DNA from: Hippophae tibetana
Lineage: Eukaryota; Streptophyta; Magnoliopsida; Rosales; Elaeagnaceae
Assembly (NCBI GenBank): GCA_037013495.1
Contig: CM072806.1
Location: 2,418,001-2,482,000 of the forward strand
Direction of reading: 5' to 3'
DNA: 64,000 nucleotides
The first letter of the stretch is position 1, and each line of letters opens with the position of its first letter. Below the pieces are notes generated by a model. The model ran no database searches. It was not told the DNA's origin and was given only the letters and a program-made list of their open reading frames with translations. This document shows, one piece after another, positions 46,071 through 58,160 of the stretch. Made by a program: the position numbers and the translations under genes.

Positions 46071-49000
46071 TTTTATGGATAGGTGGTCATGTTATGTGAT
46101 ATACTAAAGAAAAGGTTTCATGATTTCTATGAATCATGCAAATGATCTATTTTTTTCATCGCTGATAATATTATGTATCAGTGCAATTATGTATTGTTTT
46201 TAATTATATGTATTAATGTACCATTTGTACGAACATATATATAGATTGATATAATATAGATTAATATTTTTTAAAAAATTATACATTCAAATTATATCAA
46301 ATATAATATAAATTATAAAAAAAATACTTATTATTATTCTTATATAATTTTTTTGTTGTACTAAGAGAAGATATAAAATATTAAAGGCTGAGAAATCACG
46401 TGAAATCATTCCCCTGAATCTATGCAATTGATGCCGCTATACAGCAGCTTATTAAACATATTTTTTTTTTCCAGATCAAATACATCTTAAATTAAAATGC
46501 ACAGATTAACAATTCACGTTACATCACTATTTCATACGAATAGGATACAAATTATATTGTATTTAATTAAAATAATTATTTTTATATTTATTATGAAATG
46601 TAGACACGAACACTTGCAACACCATCACAATTTACATCTTAGAGTGAGCGAGTGATACCATACAAAGAGATCACTCTGCTAATGATTGGTTTTCTTGAAT
46701 AAAGCTTAAAAGTACTACTTATGTAGAAATAAATTTATTTCATGTCTGTGACGTAATATGATTGTATATTATGATTGAATTTACAAAGTATTATCTGAAA
46801 AATTATGTCAATCATGCAATTATATATGTTTGTGATATATAATAATAGTGTAAATTGAATTTTTCTTTTGAGTCCTTTGGTACATATCTATTCCGTTAAT
46901 AGCTATAGCTACACTACTACAAGTGAATAATTAATCAATGTTTTGTTGCATTTTTCATGTTTTCTTTAAATGGATTGGATAATTTTATTATTCATTATAT
47001 TTTTGAAGATTTAATAGATATGATAAAATAATAATTAAAAAAAGATAAATATATAAAAATATAATTAATTATTCTACTAATAATTTAAGTTTTTACGATA
47101 ATTAACTCTAATATAATACTAAAAGATAAAAATCGTGTTTTCGAGACTCGTAAACTAAAACAATAGATTTATAAAAATATTATTAACATATATATCTCTT
47201 AAATTAACTTAAATTTTTTACACTTAATATTAATTAATCTATTTTTTCTTAGTACAATAGATAAAAAGAATATGTATGGAGTCGCATATATAACGAGCAA
47301 GGCAAAAGGATACTAATAATTTGTTTGCTAGGAGGAAAAAAGAAGGTAATAATTGATATCAAAGAGAAACAATAATAATTAATATGTAAACAAAAGCAGC
47401 AAGAAAAGCAAAAGGCAAATTATTAAGCTAAAATTAAAAGATAGAGATGAATTGATGTAAAGATCGTGATCATTGAATTATTTGTTCATTTATGCCACTT
47501 TTTAAAACAAAGAAAAAGAAAATAATAACCACGTAATTGGAATTATTAATTATATACAACCCCTTACTTTCCATTCAAAGCAAAGCGTCCTAAGGTTTTT
47601 ATACTTTCAGGAAAGTTAACCGCCCTTTTCGGCTTCCTTCTATGTTTTATCAAGTTCCACGTATATAATATTATTTTTTATTTGTTTAATGTAAAATATA
47701 AGAATGGTAAGATGTGTACATTAATCTTGATCATGTCGTGTTATCTTTTCATATATATATATATCATAACTTTATTTATATATAAAATTTTATTTTTAAC
47801 TACACATTTTTTGTTTTTATAACATGATATGTCAATTTTTGTAAATATCAATGATTTGATGTATTTAATTTATTTTTATGAATAAAAATATCATAAATTC
47901 ATTACCTTTCACAAAAAAGATATTTTAATTTGTTAGATGTGATAATATAAATTTATTATATATTTTGAGATAGTTATTTAAATCCATCTATAACACTTAG
48001 GTTAAAATCTTAAGAGTAAAGTTGACATTTTATAAAAAAAATTATATTTTTACAATAAATAATTTTAATGATATATTTTTAATATTTTATATTTTATTTA
48101 CTTATTATTTTAAATCATAAATTATTTATTTTTCCAAAAATTATTTTTTAAAAATTAATTTCTTTATTTTTAATAAAAAAATAATTTATTTACAAAAGAT
48201 CAATTTTATCCATAAAAATCATACCCAAATCGTTAGGATGAACTTTGATGAACATTTAAAAAAATACAATAAACTTGTATTACTAAATTACACTTTAATA
48301 TCCTTTACCCTTTAAAATAAGTTATATGAAGATCGTTGAGAACAAAAAACAATGCGTGATTTATTCTAATTAGATATATATATATATATATATATTTGAA
48401 ATGCTGTATTGTGTTTTGTCCAGTAATAAATCTAGATCCAAATTAAAAAAAAAAAAAAAAACCCAGCAATTATTTCAGTTTAAGCAACAAGAAGAAAAGG
48501 AAGAGTATATTCTTGCTGAATCAAGAAACCCTGATTTGTTGCATGAAAACATGGTGATAGAGATGGAGATGAAAGAAAATTAATAATAATGTGTGGTCTC
48601 TCTTTAAGCTGTTAGTTGTTCACCAACCTATAAGGAGCCTCCACCACATAAGCCTTTTATTTTATTTTATTTTTATTCATTTTCAAAATGAAAATGAAAC
48701 TTCTTCAGGATTTTCTGCTAACCTCATCTTATGTCATCTCGGTACCTCCCTCTCTTTTTCTTGGGCCCCTTTTGGACACCCCATATCTCAACCTTTTCAT
48801 CTCAAAATATTTTCCTAGTATTTCCACACATGAATGTAGTGATTTGCGCAGGAATCAAAACTTATAAACAAAAAGCCCCATACTTGTTTAATTGCTTGTA
48901 GTTAGAAATAATAATTTATTCAATAAACATTAATTAATAGTAATATTTATGAGAAAAAATATTGTGATCTACCAAATTTAAACTACTTAATCTTTTTATC

Positions 49001-49383
49001 TTCTTTTTTTTTTTATCAAATATATATATACATGGAGAGAAATGTCACTGATGCCAACCACTCACTTGGTAGGAATGATGTCATTTATTTAGTCATTGGT
49101 TTGGAAAAAATAATCAATTAAAAATAAATTATATCATTTTAATAATTTTTTTATTAAAATATTAATTTTTAAAGTCAATTGATTAAAAACCATTGAAACA
49201 ATGAGTATTTAACAAAAATAAACTTAGAACCAATTTTTTAGAGGCACTCACAGGGCATGCTAGTTTCATCAGCCTGAACTGGTCCTGTAGCTATCCTTCT
49301 TTGCTGTGCATGAGCTTGAAATCTTTCTTTCGCATGCTGGTTATCCTTATTTGCTCAACTTTAAACTTCAAATCCACTGCTAT

Positions 49384-49444
49384 CTATCTAACCATCCTGG
49401 CCTCTATCTAACCATCCTGGCTTCTATCTAAACCATGCTGGCTT
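49384..49444. repeat. 20-bp tandem repeat, three copies
   Basis: The unit CTATCTAACCATCCTGGCCT starts at 49384 and 49404, and in changed form (CTATCTAAACCATGCTGGCTT) at 49424. Confidence 0.85.
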
Positions 49445-49937
49445 CCATTGTCTCAATTACATTCCAAATCAAACAGTCCCTTAATAGAATGCAGACCATC
49501 CTACTAGAAAGTTTTACTGCTCACTATTTATGCATCAGAACTACTTTTTCCTATAAAAAAATTTATTAACTTATATACCGTGTTCTAACAATAACATGAA
49601 GCAATCTGAGCTGTAAATAACGTGTACATAACTGAATTGTTTCTAAAATAACACGTTAATTGTATATAATATGTATATATGTTACATGTACAAACTGCAC
49701 ATAACTATATTCATTTATGTAGAGAGTATACATAAATTATATATACACACATTATGTATAAGTTACCATGATATTATGAGACCAATTTAATCATCTACAA
49801 TACATTTGTGCCATTTTGGACTTCAAATCCAATGTGAAGGTCGGATGTAGGGAAAAATAATGTTTAGCTAGAAATCTAAACCAATACAATAAGATTACCA
49901 TTTGCCATTCTTTCATATAATCATGGTATGATTTACG

Positions 49938-52613
49938 TCAGTAAATGCTCCATCCGGGTTCCTTTTCCACTCCAGTTCTCTTCATTTGGCTTCTAATTTT
50001 CAGGACTTCTTCCCACTGCCCCACATCGGCGCAGATATTCGATAGTGAGACATAGGCACCAGCATCAGATGGCTTTAAATTCATAACCTTCTTGGCTGCT
50101 AGTTTGCCAAGCTCAATATCTCCTTGAACTTTGCAGGCGGCGAGAAGTGTTCCCCACACCAAAGCATCAGGTTCAATAGGCATATTGTCAATAAAACTTT
50201 TTGCCTCTTTCAGTCTTCCTGCTCGGCCAAGAAGATCAACCATGCAGGTATAATGCGGATAACCAGGCTCAATTGTATAGTCCTTTTTCATTGAGTGAAA
50301 ATGAAAATAGGCTTCTTCAACCATTCCATTATGGCTACAAGCAGATAAGATTGCAACAAAGGTTACTGGATCTGGTTTGATTCCTTCTTTCTTCATAACT
50401 TCGTAAACTTTTAAAGCCTCTGCACCTTTCCCATGTTGAGCATAACTCATAATCATAGCTGTCCAACCAATCAAATCAAGTTCCTTAATCTGATTGAATG
50501 CTTTACAACAATCTTCAAGACTTCCACATTTTGAATACATCATCAGCATTGAACTGCCAACAGAAACATCTGAATCTAAACCCAATTTCGTGCTACAAGC
50601 ATGTAACTGAATCCCAATACTTGGTCGATTCAAAAGTGCAGTTGCCCTAAGAATAGATGACACTGTAAATGAATCAATGGTCAAATCAACCATCAATATA
50701 TGGAACACATTAACTGCCTCTTCAATGTTTCTGTTTTGAGCGTAGCCTGAAACGAGGGAGGAACATGCAACCTTATTCTTTTGGGGAAGCAACTCAAAAA
50801 ACCTTCTTGCTGATTCCAACTTGCCACATTTCGAGTACATATTTACCAGCAAACCCCCTATAGTCGCTTCTTCAGCATACCCTGCACGAAGAGCATACCC
50901 ATGGATTCCTTTACCAATTTTTAAGAATTGACCGACGGAACATGCAGTTAGAACAGCAACCAGAGTCATCTGATCAGGTATAGTTTCAGCAAACAACATT
51001 TCTCTATATAACTGAAGGGCTCGGTCTGCAAATCCATGTTCTACAAAACCAGCAATCATTGAGGCCCAAGAAACCTTGTCTTTGTCAGGAATTTCCTCAA
51101 AAACTTTATAAGACTCCTCCAAACTACCACCCTTTGAGTACATTGTTAACAGAGAACAGCCCACAGAAGCATGAAAACCCAGACCAGTTTTGAGAGTGTA
51201 GCAATTGATCTGTCTACCTAAATTTAAACAATCTATGATGCTCAAGACGCTAGAAGTACAAAACATATCTGGTCTCAGACCTTCCCGTAGCATTCTACAA
51301 AACAATTCCCATCCCATTCTGGAATTCTGATTCTGAGCATAGGAAGATGCCATCGCAGCCCATGAACCAGGACTCTTTAAATGTTTTACTTCTTCAAAGA
51401 TCATCTTAGATAGATCTACTGCTCCAACTTTGGCATACATATTTATCAAAGCAGCCCCAACAGATGAATCTAAACAGTAACCACTTTTTAAAATCAAGGC
51501 ATGAATTTGGATGGCCTCTATAGTCATGGATAGATTAGCACATGCTGTAATAACACTAGTGAGAGTGTAGTTATTTATCTCCACTCCAGCTTTTATCATA
51601 TCTCTGAAAACGTTCAAAGCAGAAGGAGGGTCATCCTTCTGTACAAAACCCGAAATGACAGCAGTCCAAGAAACCACATTGTGTCCGGGCATTCGCTTGA
51701 ATGTTTTAATAGCTTCATCCATTTCTCCGCATTTCGCATATAGGTCCACAAGGGCAGTCCCGACAAAGATATCTTCAGCATCACATTTAATCACCCATCC
51801 ATGAATACCCTTGCCAGTAACAATATCTCCAAGTGCAGCACAAGCAGTTAAGACGCTAGAAAATGTATAACTATTTGGCACCAAAAATCTATGACCCATT
51901 TGACAAAATACATCTAAAGCAACCCGGTTCTCTTCATTTCTTACAGCCCCAGAAATAATAGAATTCCAACAAACCGCATTTTGACATGAAACATCATGAA
52001 ACACCCTCAATGAATCTCCAAAGCTGCAGTTTTTAGCAAACAAATCTATCATTCCAGACCGGACAAAACCATTTGAGTAGAACCCATTTTTTATAACGAC
52101 TGAATAAACCAGCTTACCACATATAGGAGCTTGCAAGGCACAACAAGTGGAGAGAACGTTCGCATAGGTTCTTTCATTTGGCTCAAAACGTGAAGAATGC
52201 ATCCTACAATAGACTTCCCATGAATGTAGAAACAATGAATTCTGATTATAACCTGAAATCATGATATTCCATGAAACTACATTTGGGTTAGTCAATGAAT
52301 CAAACAGTTTGAGTGCATTAACCATGGTGGCTGATTTACAGTAGCAATCTAGTAAAGTATTTGCAACAAAGGTATTGGGTTGAAGAACATATTTTCTGAG
52401 CAACTGGGCATGAAAGATTTTTGTGTTTTTGACCGTGCACTGTCCTGATTTAGAATACTCACTGAAAAAGTGAATAGAGTCAAAAGGAGTGGAAATAGCT
52501 TCATATTCATTTGAAACAACTATTGAGCTTTTTGATGCAGCAACTGAGGATATCAATTTGAGTTGGCAAAGTGAGATTTCAGTCTGCAACTTACGACTGA
52601 GGAGAGAACACAT
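49938..52613 (-). CDS. OTP87: PLS/E-class PPR protein, OTP87-like, 891 aa
   Basis: A single uninterrupted exon encodes 891 residues, close to the roughly 895 of Arabidopsis OTP87. After a Ser/Leu/Lys-rich N-terminus that could be a mitochondrial presequence, PPR motifs of the P, L and S types run from about residue 65 to 810, with phrases such as NVVSWNIMISGYNQN, GTALVDLYAKCGEMDEA, VSWASMIAGFVEHG and GWTAMIMSYAQHGKG. The E-type extension starts at DALVWGTLLAAC (residue 816) and ends EPGWSIY. No DYW domain follows. Long stretches, for example VEINNYTLTSVITACA and the final AGAYVSLSN, recall OTP87, an RNA-editing factor for mitochondrial nad7 and atp1 transcripts. It must borrow a DYW deaminase in trans. 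The start is the only Met ahead of the presequence-like region. The gene is divergent from the 65K pseudogene. Confidence 0.94.
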   Translation of the reverse strand: MCSLLSRKLQTEISLCQLKLISSVAASKSSIVVSNEYEAISTPFDSIHFFSEYSKSGQCTVKNTKIFHAQLLRKYVLQPNTFVANTLLDCYCKSATMVNALKLFDSLTNPNVVSWNIMISGYNQNSLFLHSWEVYCRMHSSRFEPNERTYANVLSTCCALQAPICGKLVYSVVIKNGFYSNGFVRSGMIDLFAKNCSFGDSLRVFHDVSCQNAVCWNSIISGAVRNEENRVALDVFCQMGHRFLVPNSYTFSSVLTACAALGDIVTGKGIHGWVIKCDAEDIFVGTALVDLYAKCGEMDEAIKTFKRMPGHNVVSWTAVISGFVQKDDPPSALNVFRDMIKAGVEINNYTLTSVITACANLSMTIEAIQIHALILKSGYCLDSSVGAALINMYAKVGAVDLSKMIFEEVKHLKSPGSWAAMASSYAQNQNSRMGWELFCRMLREGLRPDMFCTSSVLSIIDCLNLGRQINCYTLKTGLGFHASVGCSLLTMYSKGGSLEESYKVFEEIPDKDKVSWASMIAGFVEHGFADRALQLYREMLFAETIPDQMTLVAVLTACSVGQFLKIGKGIHGYALRAGYAEEATIGGLLVNMYSKCGKLESARRFFELLPQKNKVACSSLVSGYAQNRNIEEAVNVFHILMVDLTIDSFTVSSILRATALLNRPSIGIQLHACSTKLGLDSDVSVGSSMLMMYSKCGSLEDCCKAFNQIKELDLIGWTAMIMSYAQHGKGAEALKVYEVMKKEGIKPDPVTFVAILSACSHNGMVEEAYFHFHSMKKDYTIEPGYPHYTCMVDLLGRAGRLKEAKSFIDNMPIEPDALVWGTLLAACKVQGDIELGKLAAKKVMNLKPSDAGAYVSLSNICADVGQWEEVLKIRSQMKRTGVEKEPGWSIY

Positions 52614-52980
52614 CTAATTCAAAAAGAGACTATAAAGTGAGCAGAGAATATAGGGCTTTTAGTGTGGCAATAGATGAACAAAAGTTGTGTGCATCAGAAA
52701 AAGTCTTGTATTTAGTGTCGCAATAAAAGAGAAACTTTTGGGTTTTTGAAAAAAAAATACGAAATCAGACTCTCAACCTTCTTCTTCTTCGGCGAAGATG
52801 ACCTCTTTTTCTCCGGCAAAAAATGACCCATCTTTGGTTTGCACAGAAGGACCGGGCAGTAAGCAATAAATAAAGTCATAAACCGGTTTATACCCGGTTC
52901 AGTGTTTAGTCACAAACCGGCTACTGAGTACTAATTTATGAGAAAAGAGGTAGTTTCTGAATTACAAATTTTCCCAGCTA
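52614..52980. other. 367-bp head-to-head spacer
   Basis: It separates the divergent start of the OTP87-like gene from the start of the U11/U12-65K pseudogene and may be a shared promoter region. It contains an imperfect direct repeat, AAACCGGTT (about 52879) and AAACCGGCT (about 52914). No TATA box is obvious. Confidence 0.5.
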
Positions 52981-55900
52981 TGGCGGGATTGCCTATCACG
53001 AAGCCTAAGAATCAAAACAGGAATCCGATTCCAGTTACAGTAACAAGATGCACAGTCTCATCAGGTACAAGCTTCCCTTTTCTTTTTTTGAACTAGATTT
53101 TCAAATGCCCGTTCAAACTTAATTTATACATACCAACCTTCACTTGATTTCATAAGCCTAGATTGAAGAACTGTGCATTTGTGGATTTCCCTGATGAAGC
53201 CTCGGCTCTTCAGGCCCAACGTCAGTTTAATGGCTACATGCCTTTTTATCTTGAAATGCTTATTTTATTTTATTTTACTTTTCTTTTTGAGATAATAACA
53301 CCGAATTTCTTTTCTGATTTGAGAAAAATGGATTTTTGTTTTCCAAAGGTTGAGGTTTCTTGGTAAGGTTTTGAAAGTAGAAAGGGCTTCTAAGCAACCC
53401 CAAGATGATAATAAACTCCAACACTGTAATCATTAAGTTCAGTTAGAAAAAGATTCAATGCCACCCTCATTCACAGCACCTTTCTCCAACAATGACAAAG
53501 ATAATGTTGCTGAGCAAGTCTCAAAATCAGGGCTTCTGCCTGCTGCAGAAACCATTGCTCCTAGACTTGGGTTGGACTATCCCTTCCATCCTCGCCTTGA
53601 GTATTTTTGTAGCTCTATTTCCATTCATTGGCGCATCATGTTTTTTACTTTTGGTGTAGGTGTGTAGCTAGCTTAAAATTGGTGTTTATTTTCCCAATTT
53701 GAAAGTTTCTTTGTCAGGTATGCTTACCCTCCCCCAGATGGAAATATTCTGATCAACATTGTGAATGCTTTAGTCGCTGTTCCTTGATTTTATACCCAGG
53801 TTCTCTTTAAATCTAAGGGGACATAAAGGCCTCAAGTTCCATAAGTTCTTGATAGTCTTTTTTAATCATAGTTTGAATGGATGTTTTGGAGATGTTATTT
53901 AAAGCAAGTATTAATTGTAGTTCTTACATTCTTTTTTGAAAAAATGTAGGTCTCACATTTGATGAACACAATGAATATTCCTGCCCCATTCCATATTGCT
54001 CTGCCCACTCCACCTCTACCACCTTCAGTGCCTGTCCCGCCTCGTCCTCATCCTTCTCCTCTAGTATCCTCAAAGCATGCTTTGGCAGAAACATCAAGTG
54101 ATGATTCATAAATGGGTTTTTCCGATGAGGTAGCTTGTTAATATTTTGGAAGCAACTTCTCATCGAGTAGAATTTTCACTTGCTCCTAACCTCCAATGTT
54201 TAAGGTATGAATCTAAAATTTTGGATGTTAAGTATCAGCTGACATGTTAGCCCAAACAAGTTTTACTTTTTATTGTGTTTTTATCATGTAAGCCTGATAT
54301 GGAACCTGGGAGATAACTATGGAAGTATCCAAAGATGATATTGGCATAATTCATATTATTCAATATCAGTATATGTTGCTAAACATGCATGGTAAAGCTT
54401 TGTCCTGGTGTTCTGACCACAGAATATTCAGATGCTCGGACCAAAGTTCTCTCTTTGAATATTTTTAGAACTGAAAGCTTAATCAAATATATTAGTGAAC
54501 CAGATTTAGTTTACTTCTGATACTTTTTGTTTCATAATTATATGAAGCTCCTACTTGGAATGTGCAGAATCATACTGCTGGGAATCCTGCCCTCGTGTTT
54601 TATATAAAGAATTTGGCTGAGGATGTTCTCGTTGATGACTTTTGTTGCATATTTGTTGAGATCCAATGACTTCATGAGTCTTATTCCCCTTAGCTTTGTT
54701 TTCTATAGTATGCTTGAGAATTTTACTGTGTAACTTTCGTTAACTTTCTCTGTAAGAACTAAAACAGTAGTGAAGACAAAGTGTGATATCCAGTAAGTTT
54801 TTTTTAATAAATATATAAATGGGTAAAGTTTGCACGAAACCGCCTTGTGTTGCATATTGAAATCGATATAAGTTAACATTGTTATTGAATGCTGGAGACC
54901 CTTTTAATTAAACACTTTCGAGGGGGACAAATGAACATATGTCTCTATAAATACTTCATCTAATTAAAATTTGAAAAACTAATAAAAATATAACTATTAA
55001 AATTTGTAACCATAAAAATAACAATTTCTTATGTTTATTTCATATATTTTTATTATTAAAAAAGATCTTATATATTATTTTACATTAAACATTATATAAT
55101 TAGATATCATTCAAATTAAACTAATAATATTTAGACTCGTTAAATATTATTAAAGTATTGTTATTATTATTATAAGTTTTAAAAATATTATCTTTTATAA
55201 TTTTTCTTAGAAAATATGTAATGAACTTGAGAATGATAAAAATATGTGTGATAAATAAGAACAATTATATACATATGAGTTGTTTCATTGGCTACTTTTC
55301 TTAAACCTATTATTGTTTGTCACCTTAGTTGTTGTACAATAACTTGAGATGAATAGATTTTGGAAAATTATAAAAAATCACCCTTAACATCTATAACAAT
55401 AAAAATAACATTCAAATGATGTATTAAACTGTTTGTCACCTTAGTTGTTTAACATTAAATGAATCAAATGATTATAGAATCAATGTATAATTAGACTGTT
55501 GTTAAAAATAAAATAATGTATTAGACTTTTTTAATAATTAAAATATATGAGTTGAATATATAGTGTTATTTTTATGATTATAAATTTTAGTGATATTATT
55601 TTTGTTCTTTTATTACTAAAAAAGTTCTACATAAAAAAATTATTACTTTATAACGTGTGTTGAACGCGTCAGCCTTCCTATTTTTTCTTTTCCTTTTTAT
55701 TTTACGTGGGGATATCCATACTAAAGTATGTGCCTTTAAAATATTATTTTATTTTTTATTTAAATAACTCTGTCTTAATATTTCATATTTGTTCTATGAT
55801 CTAGGATCATTATTTGGAAGTAAAGTTAACGCGGGTAATGTCTGTTATGCAAGTTTATAAAATCAGTGTAGAAACAATATTATCGATAACTTGAAAGTAA

Positions 55901-57330
55901 TTATTTGGATTGTGTCGCGGATTAAGTCGCTATTTTTAAGACGTTTCACAACATTGACCAATTTGTATAAACAAACACACACTATTTATATCTTTTTAAA
56001 ATAATATAAAAAAACAACTTGAATAAGTCATATTTTCGGATAATCTATTTTTTAATAAATTTCATCTTTTTGTAACAATGTCTAATGGCTAATTTATACT
56101 TCTGATCTGAACAGTTTGCATGTGCTTTAGCTTCGTGTTCTTCCTTGGAAACCCCATTTAATTTATTCTTGTTTAGTGCTAAAGGAAAGACACTTGATTA
56201 TCTGTTTTTTTTATCACGTCACTTGAGTTAAACCTTCACACACGCACTAGCCCTTGGATAGCATACATACAAGCATGGTGAAAAGTTTAAATCTTTTCAT
56301 TTTAGAAGTCTGATTCAAATGGTATTTTGTTCATGAGAGTTTGTTGCGTCAATTGTCAAAGGGCAGTCTTGGAATGTTCTTGGAAGTTATTTGTGTTTTT
56401 TTTCCTTAAACAATGAGAGATGTTTGAAAGAGACTAATGCTCTAAATGGGTTTCATGGTCCTACATCACTTCATACACACAAACACACACTAGCCCTTGG
56501 ATAGCAGATACATATGAGCATGGTGAAAAGTTTAAATCTTTTCATTTTAGAAGTCTGATTCAAATTTTATTTTCTTCAAGAGAGTTTTGTTGCATCAATT
56601 GTAAAAGGGCAGTTTTGTATTGTTCTAGTGAGCTATTTGTGTTTTTTTAAACAATGAGAGATGTTTGAAAGAGTATTGATAACTTGAGATTTAGGATACG
56701 CTGATTAAAAGATTATAATTCCCAATATGCCTGGAAGGAAGAATGAGAGGTCAAGCTTTTGTGACATTTCCATCAGTTGATTTAGCCCATCGTGCTTTGG
56801 TATGTATCTATGTTGTTTCTTATTTTCCTGTATGAATGGATACTCTGCAGTGTGATTCTATGGTTTTTTTTTTTTGCATTGTTCAAGGTTTTCTTTCTGT
56901 ACATCTACAAGCAAAGGAGTCTATGTTACTTGTACTTTTCATTTTTTATAAAGTATGTGACTTAATATAAAGATGAGTATAAATACTCTCCAATTTGGTA
57001 TAAATTTACATAAAAACAATTTAAAAAGGGGACATAACCTACACTTAGACACGTATGTAAATTTGTAGGACTCTTGGTGTCCTAAGTATGTCCGTGTAAC
57101 ATAGACGGAGTATAAACCATTCAAAATGCTGTGATTTTGCAGTGGATGAATGAACGTAGGACTTTTGTCAATGTTAGAGAGGCATTAGTAAACTTAACCT
57201 AATGATACAGTGCTTTCTTATGATTCCCTTTCAACCCTTGTTACAGAATTTAGTCAATGGCTACATGTTCAAAGGCAAGCCGATGATAATCCAGTTTGGT
57301 TGGAACCCCACAGCTGTTAAAGCAACATAG
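52981..57330 (+). pseudogene. SNRNP65: broken U11/U12-65K (minor spliceosome snRNP protein) gene copy
   Basis: Successive blocks match the plant U11/U12-65K protein in order. They are an N-terminus from ATG 52981; an RRM1 part at 53163-53235 (RLKNCAFVDFPDEASALQAQ); RFLGKVLKVERASK near 53355-53400; LLPAAETIAPRLGLDYPFHP to 53600; YAYPPPDGNILINIVNALVAVP from 53718; MNTMNIPAPFHIALPTPPLP near 53960-54020; the RRM2 start NPALVFYIKNLAEDVLVDDF near 54585-54645; its RNP1 exon GRMRGQAFVTFPSVDLAHRAL at 56734-56799; and the last exon at 57247-57330. Intron positions with GT/AG remain, so this is a duplicated gene, not a retrocopy. It lacks the RNP2 half of RRM1. It has TGA at 53785-53787, TAA at 54109-54111, frame breaks and about 2 kb of foreign AT-rich DNA inside RRM2. 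The working gene contacts U12 and U11 snRNPs and is essential, so an intact copy should exist elsewhere. Confidence 0.85.
56237..56673 (+). repeat. direct duplication of about 195 bp, offset about 242 bp
   Basis: Copies 56237-56432 and 56480-56673 share CACTAGCCCTTGGATAGCA, GCATGGTGAAAAGTTTAAAT, CATTTTAGAAGTCTGATTCA and CAATGAGAGATGTTTGAAAG. Both lie in the interrupted RRM2 interval of the 65K pseudogene. Confidence 0.88.
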
Positions 57331-57490
57331 ATAGATTTGCTTCTGCTGAAAGTTTTAATGGTTTGCTTTCAACTTCATTCTTTCTTTGTTCATTCAAGCT
57401 TTTCAGAAAGTTTTACCCACTTTTGCATTTAAAATTCACAAGTTATCTTCTATAGACTTTATCATATTTGCTCCTTTTTTCTGAAACCAG

Positions 57491-57495
57491 CTTAT
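57491..57495 (+). repeat. target site duplication CTTAT, left of copia B
   Basis: CTTAT directly precedes the 5' LTR. The same five bases are at 61531-61535 directly after the 3' LTR. Confidence 0.88.
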
Positions 57496-58024
57496 TGTAA
57501 GTTCCTCCAGCATTAAAAAAGAAGAAAATAAAAACGTTAGATACAACCATAAATTTTAGGTGCAAACACAATTGGTAGGTGCAATCATAATTTATAGATG
57601 CAACCATAAATGGAAGGTAAAACTACATTTGATAAATGTATCTAACATTGATAGGCAATTTTTCCTATTAATAGGTAATGTTTTTACCTTAGAGATACAT
57701 CAACACACCAAAACAAGAAGAGAAGCAAAGCCAAAAGAATAATTTTCTTTGAAGAAAAATAATGTTATGTGTAAGAAAGTGGGAGAAAATATCTTAGAAA
57801 ATAGTGAGTTTAGGAAACACTTGTGTGACACTATTTTAGGTTTATCTCAATTTGTTGTATTGTTTCTCACTTTGTACCTATTAATTTTATTAGTGGAAGA
57901 AAAATATTTTTCGGAGTTTGTCCCGTGAACTTAGCCCAAATTAAAGGGTTAATCACTTTAAATTTTCGATGTCATTATTCTATTCTGTTAAATTCATTTT
58001 ATTTTTTACCTGTTGTGCCCAACA
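57496..58024 (+). repeat. 5' LTR of copia B (529 bp)
   Basis: It begins TGTAAG and ends GCCCAACA. It aligns with the LTR of element A but has a decayed 19-bp array (about 57537-57655). It also lacks the segment with the right arm of the 12-bp hairpin, joined at the shared AAAA after CTTAG near 57793-57803. Confidence 0.88.
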
Positions 58025-58045
58025 ACTAGTATCAGAGTTGGTCTA
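58025..58045 (+). other. primer binding site of copia B
   Basis: ACTAGTATCAGAGTTGG directly after the 5' LTR resembles the plant primer site TGGTATCAGAGC for initiator tRNA-Met, with G to A and C to T changes. Confidence 0.7.
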
Positions 58046-58160
58046 GTAAAATTCTTAATATGCTCTGTGGTTACAGCATAAACTGATTTTCCACATCAGA
58101 AAATATTTTATTAGGTCCAGGACGTATTTATTTACAGAAAAAGAAATACAGTGAAAAAAA

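Larger units (their letters stand above)
45780..49937. other. intergenic region between the NAC087-like and OTP87-like genes
   Basis: It holds an (AT)n tract at 46025-46069, a three-copy 20-bp repeat at 49384-49444, and an A17 run near 48442-48460 beside an open frame of 60 codons (48401-48583) without recognisable domain. The part adjoining 49937 is the 3' flank of the minus-strand PPR gene. No further gene was recognised. Confidence 0.6.
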
